Source of the DNA: Tubulanus polymorphus
Lineage: Eukaryota > Nemertea > Palaeonemertea > Tubulaniformes > Tubulanidae
Assembly (NCBI RefSeq): GCF_964204645.1
Contig: NC_134029.1
Location: forward strand, 6,333,001-6,397,000
Direction: 5' to 3'
DNA: 64,000 nt
This document shows, piece by piece, positions 20,537-32,715 of this stretch; the first letter of the stretch is position 1, and the number at the start of each line of letters is the position of its first letter. A model generated the notes under the pieces. That model saw only the letters and a program-made list of their open reading frames with translations, did no database searches and was not told the origin of the DNA. A program made the translations under genes and the position numbers.

Positions 20537-22571
20537 ATGACCGTTGCAATGAAAGGTTTACTGACACTTTGTCTGGTAAGTTTTTTTTATATGAGAAATC
20601 ATGGACGTATAAACTAGTCTAGTTTATACGTCCATGGGGAAATCAATATTTCTTGTCCGGCAAGTGAAATCAATGTGTCTAAATATTAGTTAGTGACCTA
20701 ATCGTTGGTGTGAAATAGGGTTGATAGAATATCATAAAAATATTCGATCGTGAAACTAAACCACAGACTGACGCAAATATATGTACAGTATGTGCTTAAA
20801 CGTGCTCATTTCAGGTGGTATTATCAGTTGCGCTTGTATGCGGAGGAAGACCAGCAGCTGGTAGGAAAAACAAACCTCACAAGTTCATATACGGATTTAT
20901 CAAAAGGTATAACAATCATTTTTTACATTATGAGAAATCAATATCGATTAGGTTTACGTGTCATCCAAAATTCCGCCGCGATCACGCGGAGAAAATTTGA
21001 CTCGAGTCAAATTGGCACGGATCGGGCTCGCGTTCGGTCCCGGTTCGACGGTTTTGGTCGGGCCAAATCTGGCTAGGGCCAAACAGGAACATTTGGCAAC
21101 CGTGTGAACAGTTGTTCCGGGCCAAAACGCTCGTGTGATCGCGGATAAAATAACCTTATTTGTTTCTTTCAGGCGATGTGGGGCTAAACCTCCGAAGAAC
21201 GAACAAGCAACTAACTGCGCAGAACCAGAGACTGATAGATTTTTCCTCAACGTGGACACCGATGTCTGCGAAGCTCAGAAATCATGTGGAAAGAATCTGA
21301 AACGGGGTTTCGATGATTTGAAAAGTTGCACTAGGTTTTGCATCGAGTAAGTTGAGTTTGATCGATTATCGGTATTATTTTTCTATCCTCTTGTTCTATA
21401 AGTCTTTATTCCTAAAAACTGAATGTTGAGAATTAATTTTCGCTGAACGACATGTCTTATTCTGTGTACATTATATATTGTAGATTACCGGAAAAGTTGA
21501 AAAAATGTAAAATTGCCCGTGACGCAGAAGCTGGCAAGGATGGCACGACCGGCATGCAACCTGATCAATCATGTTAGTGTGTCTTATGATTATTTTTTTC
21601 AAATGCACATCCTAGAACTACACCTGAATATCACTTTCGGTATGGTACTCCAGGTCAGGACCGATCACATGGTTCCCACAGAACAGGGAAATTGGGAAAA
21701 ACTTGGGAATTTTGAAATAATAATTCCGAGTTTGGAAATATTTGGGAATTTGAAAAATATTCCTCAAATCAGAGAAATATTTGGGAAATTCATTACATTT
21801 CACATATTGCATTTGCCAAGGGCAACTTTCTTCAGCAATTTCCCTTGAAAATCATATTTATCAACCAGTCACCGCTGAAATGTTGACTGTAGCATGACAA
21901 TATGTGTTGATTTCCATTTGGGAAAATCACCCACGAAATACTTGGGAAAAACTTCGGAATTTTGAATTCACATTACTGTGGCAACCATGCGATCAATTTC
22001 AAAAGAGTGACACAAAGTTTTGGCGTAATTGCTATCGGTTACTTCGTGTTTTCAATGAGGACACCAATTCAGCCATAACCGATTTAAGCTTAGACTTTTT
22101 CGCGAGTTTGAACCAGCAGGTGCAGAAGACCTTATTCACCGGACGTCACTGCGCGTCAGTCGGCAAGCGCAACCTGGCGGTGACTGAAGTAAGACGTCAC
22201 GGTTGGCTGCCATTGACGGACAATGCACGACGCGTGTGACATTTGTGAATAAGATTGATATTAAGATACTTAACTTGATTAGTTAGTACTTAATTAGACT
22301 ATAGTAACCGCAGTTGATAATATTAACGATTTTAATTACAGGCGAAGAATTGAAAAAGGAAATGAAAGAGCACGTAAAACAAATCGGTGCGAAGGTGATG
22401 AAACGAATTAAAGGTGGCAAAGGTTCTAAGTTAGGTGGCAAAGGCTCAAAGTTTATTAAACGAGCGAAAGCTGCACTTAAAAAGAGAGGTCCAGGTGCTG
22501 CTGATGCTACTGCTGCTACTGCTGCCGGGAAGAAGGGAAAGGGATCTAGATTTTCAAAAAGAAGGGGCTAA
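20537..22571 (+). CDS. Secreted Kunitz-like protein with a lysine/glycine-rich cationic tail (207 aa, 5 exons)
   Basis: Exons are 20537-20575, 20815-20906, 21173-21346, 21484-21572 and 22342-22571, with consistent phases (0, 2, 2, 1). Residues 1-23 form a signal peptide (hydrophobic core LLTLCLVVLSVALVCG). A basic linker ends in FIKRR at 41-45, a possible processing site. Cysteines at 46, 59, 76, 82, 96 and 100 are spaced C-x12-C-x16-C-x5-C-x13-C-x3-C. With RFFLN before the third, and GKNLKRGF after the fourth, this resembles a diverged Kunitz/BPTI domain, whose usual spacing is 8-15-7-12-3. Two further cysteines are at 110 and 132. Residues 133-207 form a highly basic tail: a helical stretch, two GGKGSK units, an Ala/Thr linker and the end KGSRFSKRRG. 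The role is unknown; protease inhibitor, antimicrobial or matrix peptide are options. The exon 4 donor (CAT/GTTAGT) is weak, and retaining intron 4 gives a 132-aa form. Confidence 0.82.
20600..20636. repeat. Perfect 18-bp palindrome with a 1-nt spacer in intron 1
   Basis: Left arm 20600-20617 and right arm 20619-20636 are exact reverse complements around one T. The arm sequence is CATGGACGTATAAACTAG. Related bases (TTTATACGTCCATG) also occur once at 12963-12976. Confidence 0.95.
21690..21985 (+). repeat. Diverged interspersed repeat in intron 4 of the Kunitz-like gene
   Basis: Two related stretches (21690-21725 and 21920-21985) share GGGAAAAACTT and GGAATTTTGAA blocks. The second resembles 4480-4545 in the AGK gene. 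The remainder of the intron (21573-22341) shows no exon. Confidence 0.5.
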
Positions 22572-22816
22572 ACACATGTTTATACGTAATCAATGTAGCG
22601 ACGTAGTTTAACAATTCGGTAAGGAAACTGGATTGAGTTCGGGGATATATCGTCTATTATTATATTTATATTATATATGCATTTATCATAACTGAATGAC
22701 CAAAGTAGGATTTTGATCTCTTTTCAGCCGTGGATATGCACGCGGCCTTAGACTGGAAACTAACGGGAATCAATTAGAAAATAAGTTTGGTGTTAGCTTT
22801 ATCCGTTATTTAACCG

Positions 22817-22822
22817 AATAAA
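22817..22822 (+). terminator. Polyadenylation signal of the Kunitz-like gene
   Basis: AATAAA lies 246 bp after the stop codon and is the first canonical signal on this strand. Confidence 0.7.
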
Positions 22823-24412
22823 TATGAATGATATATCCATAAATGGTTTGGCTTTTAGTTTTTTCGTGGAGTCGTGGGTACGCTCGAGAGCCTTGAACCC
22901 GATAGCTGGGGTCTAAATTCGGGGGTTCGATGCAATTTCTTTAGATTAGAGTCGGCCACAAGGCTGTCGCGGCCGTGCCGCTTGATAAGGACATCAAGGC
23001 AGCAGACCAGGCGGACAGAGGCATGGGTGTTGGGTCGTGGAACATAATTTAGCGCCGTTGGGTTTCAAAAAAAGAAAAAAGACATTTCACGAGAGTTGCC
23101 ACGTACGGCTTATCCAGTTCCGGTCCCTCGTTAACCATTCTGGCCGCAATTATGCTTTTGGAACGCGGGTTTCCTCGACGGCACATGCAGGCCCGGCAAA
23201 AGCCTCGAAGACTGAGCACGGGAAAAGCATCCCTCATAGGAAATGTGGAATGTTAGCCCAATTAATTAGATGACTATCAGACATTTTGCTAGAAATAAGT
23301 GAATCAATCAATCATAATAATAAAATATGTTCATGTAAAATATATTCTCATGTTCGAGAAGTTGAATTGGTCAGTGATGGTAAACTCAAATTTGCAATGG
23401 TGAATCATTTTAGTCTGACACTATAAAACGCGCCGATGCGAGTTGAAGTAAAAATAATGAATATTTTTTTGTTATTCCGGAGTCCGCAATGGTGAATCAT
23501 TTTAGTCTGACGCTATAAAACGCGCCGATGCGAGTTGAAGTAAAAATAATGAATATTTTTTTTGTTAATCCGGAGTCCGTGTTTTATATATTCAAGGCCG
23601 GTTACGTGTTTTATTATTCTGACTGTCACGACCATGGCGAATTGCATCTAATGCTAACCTAAAGTTATTGAATTGAATTTAAGCTATTTTCGCTTTTAAA
23701 CTCCGCATAAAGGATTTAGAATAAAATCTAGGAGCCTAATTTATTTGTAATGGCACTATGCACAAAAGCCTGCGGTGTATCAAAATCGTTATCAAATCTT
23801 CTTATTAGAATCAAACAAAAACCAAGATTACGGTACGAGGAAATCCCACCCGGCAAATTCAATTAATATTTATTGATCCAGTAGTATAGTATTACGCAAC
23901 TAGAAAAAGATGTATTGCATTTTTGTGCACTATCTTGTAGCGTTATTCAGTGAAATGCATAAAATTTTCATAAATCATAAATCAATATGTCCATTTGTCC
24001 ATATGTCCATAAATCAATGTCCATTTATTTTTGTGTGACGTGTCGCTCTTATGGATATTTTAATTTATCTAATATTCTTAATTTTTTGAACGCACTCCTT
24101 AATTTGGTCGTCATGTGACTAGTGATACTGTGCAGTCTCAATAAACCGTACATTATACTGTCAGATGATATCGCCTGCTCTGGTATCAGAACTGAGGAAT
24201 TTGAGGCATCGCTCCGCAAAAACAAACCAAATGTTAATGCTGATACCGTAAACCGCACCTCATATCAACAGATTGCAGATCGCCCCAGCTGTTGATGCTA
24301 GGCTAGTTGCACTTTACCCACTACAATGTGGATTGAAAGTAGAAGCATGTCATATTATCAACAGGAAGGTCTGGGGACGCTTAAATCATCCACCATTGAT
24401 TCTTAATTTCAG
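22823..24412. other. Intergenic; should contain the missing first exon of PITRM1
   Basis: No firm exon found. An Arg-rich frame starting at ATG 23153 (MLLERGFPRRHMQARQ) looks like a mitochondrial targeting peptide but has no donor in the needed phase 2. A minus-strand frame at 24049-24258 and a plus-strand frame at about 24163-24293 are open without recognisable content. The last ~1.3 kb includes the tandem duplication at 23394-23578. Confidence 0.35.
23394..23578. repeat. Tandem duplication, two copies of 92 bp
   Basis: Copy 1 is 23394-23485 and copy 2 is 23486-23578. Both begin GCAATGGTGAATCATTTTAG and end CCGGAGTCCG. They differ at about three positions, including an A/G and a T-run length change, so the duplication is young. 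Confidence 0.95.
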
Positions 24413-27400
24413 TGGTGTTGCACACTATCGATATGCCAGCACTGCTCCGTGCCTTGTTGAAGCCATCAAGTACAAATCAGGAACGCAAATAGGTCCTTAT
24501 ACTGTTGAAGATGTAAGCTATTTAAAATTATAGGTAAAATGGCGGTAGACATTGCTTAACTGGCCAGGATTCATCTGCTTAAGAGGATTGGACACTGAAC
24601 GATGAATAGCTAGCTAGTTAACCAGATTTTGTGTCTTTGCAGGTAACAGAAGTGACTGAATTAGGATTAATTGCAATCAAATTACACCACAATGAAACTG
24701 GGGCTCAACACTTACATGTTGCTCGGGATGATCCTAATAATGTTTTTAGGTATAACATTCCCTAGGCTAACTACAGTAAACCCATCCTCCGTCGGCAGGG
24801 ATTGGAATCTGATGGCATCGCTCAGAATTAGAATTTCATGTAATATATGAGTTTGTGATATGAATTTCAGCGTTGCATTCAGAACTCCACCGTTGGATAG
24901 TACTGGGGTACCCCATATACTGGAGCACACAGCATTGTGTGGCTCGCGTAAATATCCGATCCGGGATCCCTTCTTCAAAATGCTCAATCGATCATTATCA
25001 ACATTCATGAATGCGTTTACAGGTTTGTAGACTACATTCAAAATTTCTTCCGTTGATTCCATGTGATGGAAGATTTATTACCGTGAAATTTTGAAGAAAA
25101 AAACTTCTTACTTAATCCTGGCGGCGTTATTTTCATTGTCTGGTATGTTTTATTTTTGTGACAGCTAGCGACTGGACTATGTACCCGTTTTCAAGTCAAA
25201 ATCAACAGGATTTCAAAAACTTGCTCGGAATTTATCTCGACGCTGCTTTTTTTCCGAGACTGAATGAAACCGATTTTCTGTACGTGCTTCGATATATAAG
25301 CAGATTCTGAGGAGGTTGCCACATTTTCACATCTTTGTGTTGTTTTAATCCTTGCAGGCAAGAGGGTTGGCGACTAGAACAAAGCGAATTGAGCGACCCG
25401 AAATCGCCCATAATTTTCAAAGGAGTCGTTTTCAATGAAATGAAAGGTGTATTTGTAAGTAAATTTAGTTGCGAATATTATGAATAAAGCCCCAAAGTTT
25501 AAAGCATACATAGGTATCATTCATTTATTACATATGCATAAAATTTGAAATTGTTAAGCTTTACAGCAAGCAATTGCACTGACCCCCCTCCCCTAATGCG
25601 TGCGTAATGAATGAATGACCTCCATACGGTACCCATCCTATGACAAGCATATCAAATTTTCCGATGTTCAATCCTTACCGCAAGGGTTTGCTGTGGCTCG
25701 ATCACAGGATCCGTTGGTATCCACAATAACTAAATGTCAAGCATGTATTCGTTTTATTTTTTCAGTCAAATCCGCAGAATTTATTCGCCGAAGCTGTTCA
25801 AAATCATTTACTGCCTAGTCACACGTATGGCGTAGTATCTGGAGGCGATCCGGTTCATATTCCGGATTTAACGTGGCAGCAGTTGAAAGATTTTCACAGC
25901 CGTTATTACCATCCAAGCAATTCTCAGTAAGTCAAAGTTGAATCGGCAGTGACTGTCCTACCTGATGCTGCTCGGAAACCACGACGATGAAATTGGCTTG
26001 AAATAAGTTCATCTGTGCTCTCAATCAATTAAGATTTCAAATGTTGAATACACAATTTATTAAAAAAAGACTCACCAGTGCCTTTGATCCAAATCCATGC
26101 ATCTTTGTTGGAGTCAATACCAGTTACCCCATGTTTGGGACAATTTATTACAAATCCACATGCATGCATAGTACATGAACGAAGATCTATAGATTTAGCC
26201 GAAAAAAAACGCTCTGGTGAGTTTTCTCAGAAATTGTGTATTTTCAATGTTTGAAAACTAACTTTACTTGAATTCTAGACTTAGTTGTTAATCAAATATT
26301 GTTTTCGTTCTTGCAGATTTTATACTTATGGAAACTTCAGTTTAGAAGAGCATTTAGAACAGATTAACGAACAAGTTTTACGTCATTTCGAAAAAATCGA
26401 CGTCGACACTAAAGTTCCATCAGAGCCTAGATGGTCACAGCCGGTATAGTTTGAAATATTTCATCAAATCCCACGTCTACAGTCACATACCGTATTGACA
26501 AAAATTGTTGTCCTAGTAAATTTTTGATTCATTAGGGGGATTATTATCTATCCAGGTTCAAAAGCAGATAACTTGTCGTCCTGACCCTATGGTACCAGAT
26601 TCTAGCAAACAAACATCATTGGCCATCACGTGGCTTCTCAATGAGTAAGTTTAATCACTTAGAATAGATATGGGGAACCTCATAAGTTGATACTAAGGAT
26701 ATGAGTTTTTATCTGAATCATACATTTGATGATACCTTTTCTATTCCGTAAATGAAATCCATTTGGATATTGTAATAGTATAATTATCTATTATGGTTCA
26801 GTATTTGTTGTATTTCAGTGTAACTGATTCATATGAAGGATTTGTTGCTGGCGTAGTCGCTTCATTGTTAGTCGATGGAGAAACTGCTCCGTTTTATCAG
26901 TCTCTGTTAGAAGCAAACATCGGTTCTGATTATGCACCAGTCGTTGGGTAAGTGTTGTCGTTCTTCTATATTTCTACCTTCAAGAGAAGACTTAACAGAA
27001 AATCTTACTGCAATGTGTTTTGATAATCTAGTAATATAACAGCAGAAAGACAAAATCCAGTGAGAATTATCCCATACAAATGCTATATAAAAAGCTACAT
27101 AAAATAAATGAAAGAGATAAAAATGATAAGTAAAATGATAATACATGTAGTAATGATATGTAGGGTCAATAATTGGGTCAGAAAAGTAATGGTGATTAAA
27201 TGATTTATAACGGAAAATTAATACTGGTAAAACACCATTATCTTTATTGTACATAGATATGATAGTCATAAGAAGGAAAGCTCATTTTCAATTGGTTTAC
27301 AAGGGATAAGATCGGATAGTATTCCTGAAGTTCGTGACATCATCCATAATACTATTGACAAAGTCGTCCAGTAAGTATTTGACATTTGCGGCGTATAGAT

Positions 27401-30400
27401 TGATCAGATGAACAGTCCACAATTACGCTATAAAAGAAATGAACTGAGAAATCATGATTTTTGAATATCTTCATGTAGATCTGGCTTTGATGCATGGCGA
27501 ATTGACGCCGTCTTACACAAGATAGAATTAGGTTTAAAACATCAAACGACTCGATTCGGTTTGGATTTATGCATCGTAAGTTACCAGAGTTAGAGAATTT
27601 CTTCCAAATATTAAAATCATCGTTATCTTATTCAGTGGATATGTTGATGTATTTAAGAATTTAGCAACGCTACGGAACCACGATGGATGTCCCCTAGAAG
27701 CTCTGCAGATTAATCAAAATGTCGAACGATTCAAAAAAGAATTGGCTCAGAATCCAAAATATTTACAAGAAAAAGTCGAACAGTACTTTCAGGTAACAAT
27801 TTCGCTGTGACTGAAGGTCTGCAGATTTTTTAATTATCTAAAGCTATATCTTTGTGATTTTTCTGATAATGTTCTGACCGGACAGTACCGGTATATTGTT
27901 ATTTTTGACTGATTTTCAGCAAAATCAACATGTGTTAGAGCTTACGATGGTGCCGGACGAAAATTACGAAGCCACATTGAAAAAGAAAGAAGAGGAACTC
28001 TTAAAATCGAAAGTGTCAACTTTAACAGATGATGAAAAAATTGAGATTCATAAAAAAGGTGGGAAAAACACAGGAAAATCTGTTAAATGCTGCAGATACA
28101 GACTTAACTATGACATAGCTTATCTGATCAGTATATCGGGGATTTTTTCTTACATTAACATTGCCTGGTAAATGATATTCTGCTGATCCTTAGTGAAAGA
28201 ATAGACCCCTCAGTCATTGATATCAATGACCCTCCTTGCAGTTCGATTGCTTAGTTTTTATCGTTATTTCAATCCTAGGTCTGGAGCTGGCAGAATTGCA
28301 GAATATGAAAGAAGACTTGTCGTGCTTGCCCTGTATTAAAGTTTCGGATATCGATCGCCGTGTTTTACCTGAACTGGTGGAATCCAGAATCTGTAAGTAG
28401 AAATCCTTCATCACCAATTTCTTCATTTTAGATATCGTTTTAGTATTGAATCCATGCTTTTATCGTAACATATTTTGATTGATTTCTTTAGATAATCAAG
28501 TTCCTTTACAAACCAGTGAACAGACGACTAATGGCGTGACGTACATAAGAGTTTTGTGTGACACGTCAATAGTTCCTCAACATCTTCAGCCATATATTCC
28601 ATTATTCTGTAATATAGTGACCAGGTAAAATACACAGAATGCCATTAGCATCGGCTACAGTAGTCTACTGTTGTGGGAAGTGTTTAGCGATGGAGAGGGG
28701 ACTAGTGAAAATTATTAAACGGAATCATCACCTTATACATCCATTGTGATCTGTAATACGGTCCCCTCATCATCAGACAATCATCTTTACATAGGTGGAG
28801 TCTTTGGGTTTGCGTTAAAAGAAAAGGTAATATTCAAATGAAAGTACCACTTGCTCAAAAGTTGATCGTTGACATAGTGACAATTAAAAGTTCATTGTAC
28901 TATCGTATTTTATCCGCCGGTTATCTTAAACCATCTTTTGAGCAACTGGCCCCTGGTCTTTATGGGGTCGAGGGGTGAATATAGTTGACTGATTGGCAGC
29001 TGCATAAATCTGTACATTTGAAAATCGTCCTGTGTTGAGATATGATTTCGATTTTCAAGGATGGGAGCCGACGATTACGATTTTAAAGAGTTGTCTCAGG
29101 AGATTGAATCAAAAACCGGCGGAATTGCGGCTCAACCGCATATCTGCCAAAACCACAGCAATATACAACAGTTCGAAGAGGTATTTTAAAGATCTTCTTA
29201 TTCGGAACGTACAAGTAGTTAAATCACTCTATTAATTAATAAGTGTAATAAACCATTAATATTTAGATGAAATTTGATTTTCTGATTTCAGGGCATCATA
29301 TTTTCGTCATATTGCTTGAATAGAAATACGTCTGATATGTTAGATCTGCTATTGAAAATCTTTCACAGGTTTGTGTCGTACGATTGCTACAACTGCTCAA
29401 GATATTTACCTCAAGTGTGGCTGATGGTTGCAGCCAGATTCTCATCTCAAAATCGAAATCTCATATGCCATCATCATACTGATTAATTATTAGATAGTAC
29501 ACAATCAGCATTAATGACTTCACGAGCAGCAATTTTTGCTGCAATTGTTTGAATATTGATTTGTATTTATAGATTAGATCTGTCAGATACTAATCGACTC
29601 GTGACTTTGATTGGTATGACTGCTGCTGACATGGCGAATAGTTTAGCCGATAGCGGACACCGTTTTGCGATGAGTCTCGCATCCGGTAATCTAACACACG
29701 CTTCGCATATCAATGAACAATGGAATGGAGTCAGTCAGGTCAGGCAAATTCCGCTGATATCCCCTCGCACTACTGCGGTCGAAAGTGCGCTGCTGAAATT
29801 ATTCAATGGTGAAAGGTCCATCCTTCAGTCAATTCGGCAAAAAATGACAGGATTCCTAACACAACTTTAGATTAAATGGCATTTTCATTTACTGGTAACC
29901 CATACTTAAGGAAAATGATTTGGAAAATGTCTTTGACGCGGCAACTATTTTGTTGTTAAACTAATAAGACCTGAGTCTGAAAAAGTGCATTTTTGTCTTG
30001 ATATTATTATTAGGTCACTTTGATGAAGGATATCGCTAAAATGTCTGATCACTCAGAGATCCTTACTAAACTACGAAACATTGCTGAATTAGTGCTTCAT
30101 AAAGATGGAATGAGGTAACAATAAAAACCGCATTTGTTTAATATATCTTTACCGGAGGTTTTGCTGACATGTTATTTGTGTTTCAGATGTGCTGTAAATG
30201 CTAGTCCCGATTGGATGGAAAGTGCTGTGCTTCATGTGGAGGATTTCATCGATCGTTTTCCAAACTTAAACGCTTCTAGAATTTTGCAAGCGAGTATCAA
30301 TAAAGCGTTCTCGATTTACACTCCCTACCTATGGTGTCGCGTTGTGTAGGTTTTCGTAATAGAAAACATTCGTTTTAATTTGGTTATTTACATTTTTTGT

Positions 30401-32106
30401 TCATTTCTAGGAACGCATATTTGAGCCAGATATAAAGAATATTCACATTGAATTACCATTCGCAGTAAATTATGCCAGTCAGAGTTTCCGCACAGTTCCA
30501 TATTGTCATGAAGACTTTCCCAAGTGAGAATCCCTTATATTCATTTTTGGAATTTTGCCCAGTGACGTGATATATGTACACTTTATCATCATCTATCAAA
30601 GGTTTTAACCGATATGTTCATTTACATTTCAGATTACGAGTGTTGTCTAGTCTGATATCCTCAAAGTTCTTGCATAGAGAAATCAGAGAGAAAGGTGGAG
30701 CCTACGGTGGCGGGTGTACAGCTGCAAATCCCGGTGTCATTAGTTATTTCTCGTATAGGTAGGCGACAATATTTCTATGATAGGGCCCATTTATAAAGTA
30801 CCCCCTTACATAAAATCAGAGACGGGTTTGAAAATAGCTGATGAAGATCCTTTTTGTATTGGGACCATTTATTTATTACGTACATATAACCCCCCTTCCT
30901 CCTGTACGCAAACATACGTTCATTCAGAGCCTCCACGTGTATGTATGCAAGAAAAAGGGTATATAGTTACCTTTGAAACGAACTCGTTAATTTTAAGTAA
31001 TTATTGCTTCAAATGGACAAGTTTATTGCGAAGGCGATGGTTGGATGAATCAGGTCTTTACATAACTCGGTAGTTTGTGGTCTCGGATATTCCTTGCACA
31101 ATAGACATTAACGTACGTACAACATATCAGATATCCAGGTTCCAGTTATCTCACAGGGGCTACTAGATTCACCATTTTAGTAGAAAATAGTCAATTGTTT
31201 CTTAGCAAATACTTGAAATGGAAGTTTCTATTCATTGTTTATTTCAGGGACCCGAATTCCATGAAAACGTTTTCAACGTTTGATGAATCGATTCGCTGGG
31301 TATCTACAGGTAGCAATTACACGCAACAGGACATCGATGAGGCTAAATTATCCGTATTTCAACAGGTATGTGAGCTAGTAGACTGGAACATTGCGCTTGA
31401 TAACTCGGACCGATTGGATTGAAGTCTAAATTAATAGTTCATTTCGAAGTAAATGAACCAACCACTGTGGAACAGGGTCCTGAAATGTCTGATTGATAAG
31501 CCTGGAGGCAGTAACTCCCAAGATGATTGGAATATCGATGGAGATGATTAGAACTGCATTTATCCAGTGGTTAACTCTTTCAATCTCCTGAAGTTTGAGC
31601 TGCAGTTTAGCTTTGTTGAAGTAGGAAAAGAAAGAACATTCTTTTTCAATATATCAGTACATGTACTATGTGTAGACCTCCGCTACGGTTTTATGTCATC
31701 AAAATGAATTTCTTTTAGAATTTTAAAAGTGATAGTTGGTCAGTAAATGAAATGAAAATGTTATATTTGACAGCTGGACAGTCCTGTGGCGCCCGGAAAC
31801 AAAGGTATGACGCTGTTCCAAACTGGAGTTACTGATCAGATGAGACAAACCCACCGGGAAGCTTTACTCGGCGTTACCAAATCAGACATAAGCGATGCCG
31901 CTGAAAGGTAAAATAAACCGTGCATATTATTGACTGCATCATTGATGTACAATCACTACGTAGTACATTGTATTTGCCTGGAAATTTTCAGGTATCTGGT
32001 GAAACGGCAGGATAACATGTGTTGCGCTCTACTCGGTCCAGAAAACAGCGAAACCAGAGGCACCGAATCGTGGAATGTCAAAAACGATGAAAAAGAATAT
32101 TCGTAG
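24413..32106 (+). CDS. PITRM1: Presequence protease, mitochondrial (25 exons recognised, N-terminus missing)
   Basis: Exons are 24413-24512, 24643-24749, 24871-25022, 25165-25279, 25358-25454, 25766-25926, 26317-26443, 26556-26644, 26819-26947, 27257-27370, 27479-27575, 27658-27792, 27920-28058, 28279-28392, 28492-28624, 29060-29180, 29292-29368, 29573-29738, 30014-30114, 30187-30343, 30411-30523, 30633-30758, 31248-31365, 31774-31907 and 31992-32106. Phases join throughout, giving 1,011 aa plus an unseen N-terminus (human about 1,037). The enzyme is an M16C metallopeptidase that degrades cleaved targeting peptides, and also amyloid-type peptides, in the mitochondrial matrix. The inverted zinc motif HILEH is at 24914-24928 and the distal Glu is in VVFNEMKG. 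The C-terminal Arg/Tyr substrate-binding segment is [10 protein letters not shown]. Lineup with the human protein fixes two AAG acceptors (27658, 29060). The first exon, with the targeting signal, is not located. Confidence 0.95.
25485..25620 (-). repeat. Dispersed repeat, copy in PITRM1 (reverse orientation)
   Basis: The reverse complement shares GCATTAGGGGAGGGG and GTCAGTGCAATTGC with the copy at 5225-5365. It lies in the intron after the exon ending at 25454. Confidence 0.6.
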
Positions 32107-32140
32107 ACGATTTTTCATGTAGTTAGAGATATAGATTAAA

Positions 32141-32146
32141 AATAAA
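32141..32146 (+). terminator. PITRM1 polyadenylation signal
   Basis: AATAAA lies 35 bp after the PITRM1 stop codon, implying a very short 3' UTR. Confidence 0.7.
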
Positions 32147-32214
32147 ATACGATTGAATATAATCCATATGCACCTTGTTATGTGATGTATCTGCAGATTT
32201 TATGTCATACCGAG

Positions 32215-32715
32215 CTACAGTGGATAGATGGTATCTAGTCGTCGTGCCCAGTTGTCGGGAATCCCGCGTTGGTAGCCGTTGTTTTTTTCGTTGAGGGAAT
32301 GAACATTAAACCTCAAAATTCTGATCCGAGCATCATGGTGGTAATTTTGATAGTTTCCGTTATCACAAGGTGGATTAAGCGGGTGGTCTCGGGACCAAAC
32401 TCTTGCCTTCCCATTGAGGTGGCTCTTTTCGTCAAGACTGGGATCGTTAAAACCTGTAAATTTGACACTCATCCTCTCGGAAATTGCAACCTTTTGGATG
32501 TATTTCTTCAAAGAATATCTAAAACCGAGGGTGGAATCGCAATAGAGGCCACTGACATGGCTGCTTTATCCGAGAAATGCCTTTTATTTTCATCTGTTCC
32601 CAACCTTCCAATTTTCCTAGTTCTGCCCAAGGATAGTACACATGTAATGAGTATTGAAATATACGTAGGTCCTCCACAAGTTGTTACTATGTCGCCCATT
32701 ATCCGCCTCAAGTAA
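32215..32715. other. Stretch open on both strands, unidentified
   Basis: The plus strand is open for 148 codons (32269-32715) with the first ATG at about 32299. The minus strand is open in two overlapping frames (32508-32711, then 32215-32511, the latter containing DNGNYQNYHHDARIRILRF). The base composition is more GC-rich than its surroundings, which suggests a relic of an inserted gene or element. No domain was recognised on either strand, so the coding strand is not decided. Confidence 0.25.

Noticed and set aside
20750-21076. Plus-strand 108-codon frame across exon 2 of the Kunitz-like gene
   Set aside because: It overlaps a well-supported exon in another frame and has no motifs.
23153-23257. 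Arg-rich ORF MLLERGFPRR... as the PITRM1 targeting exon
   Set aside because: No GT donor in the required phase 2 was found before its stop; it stays only a remote option.
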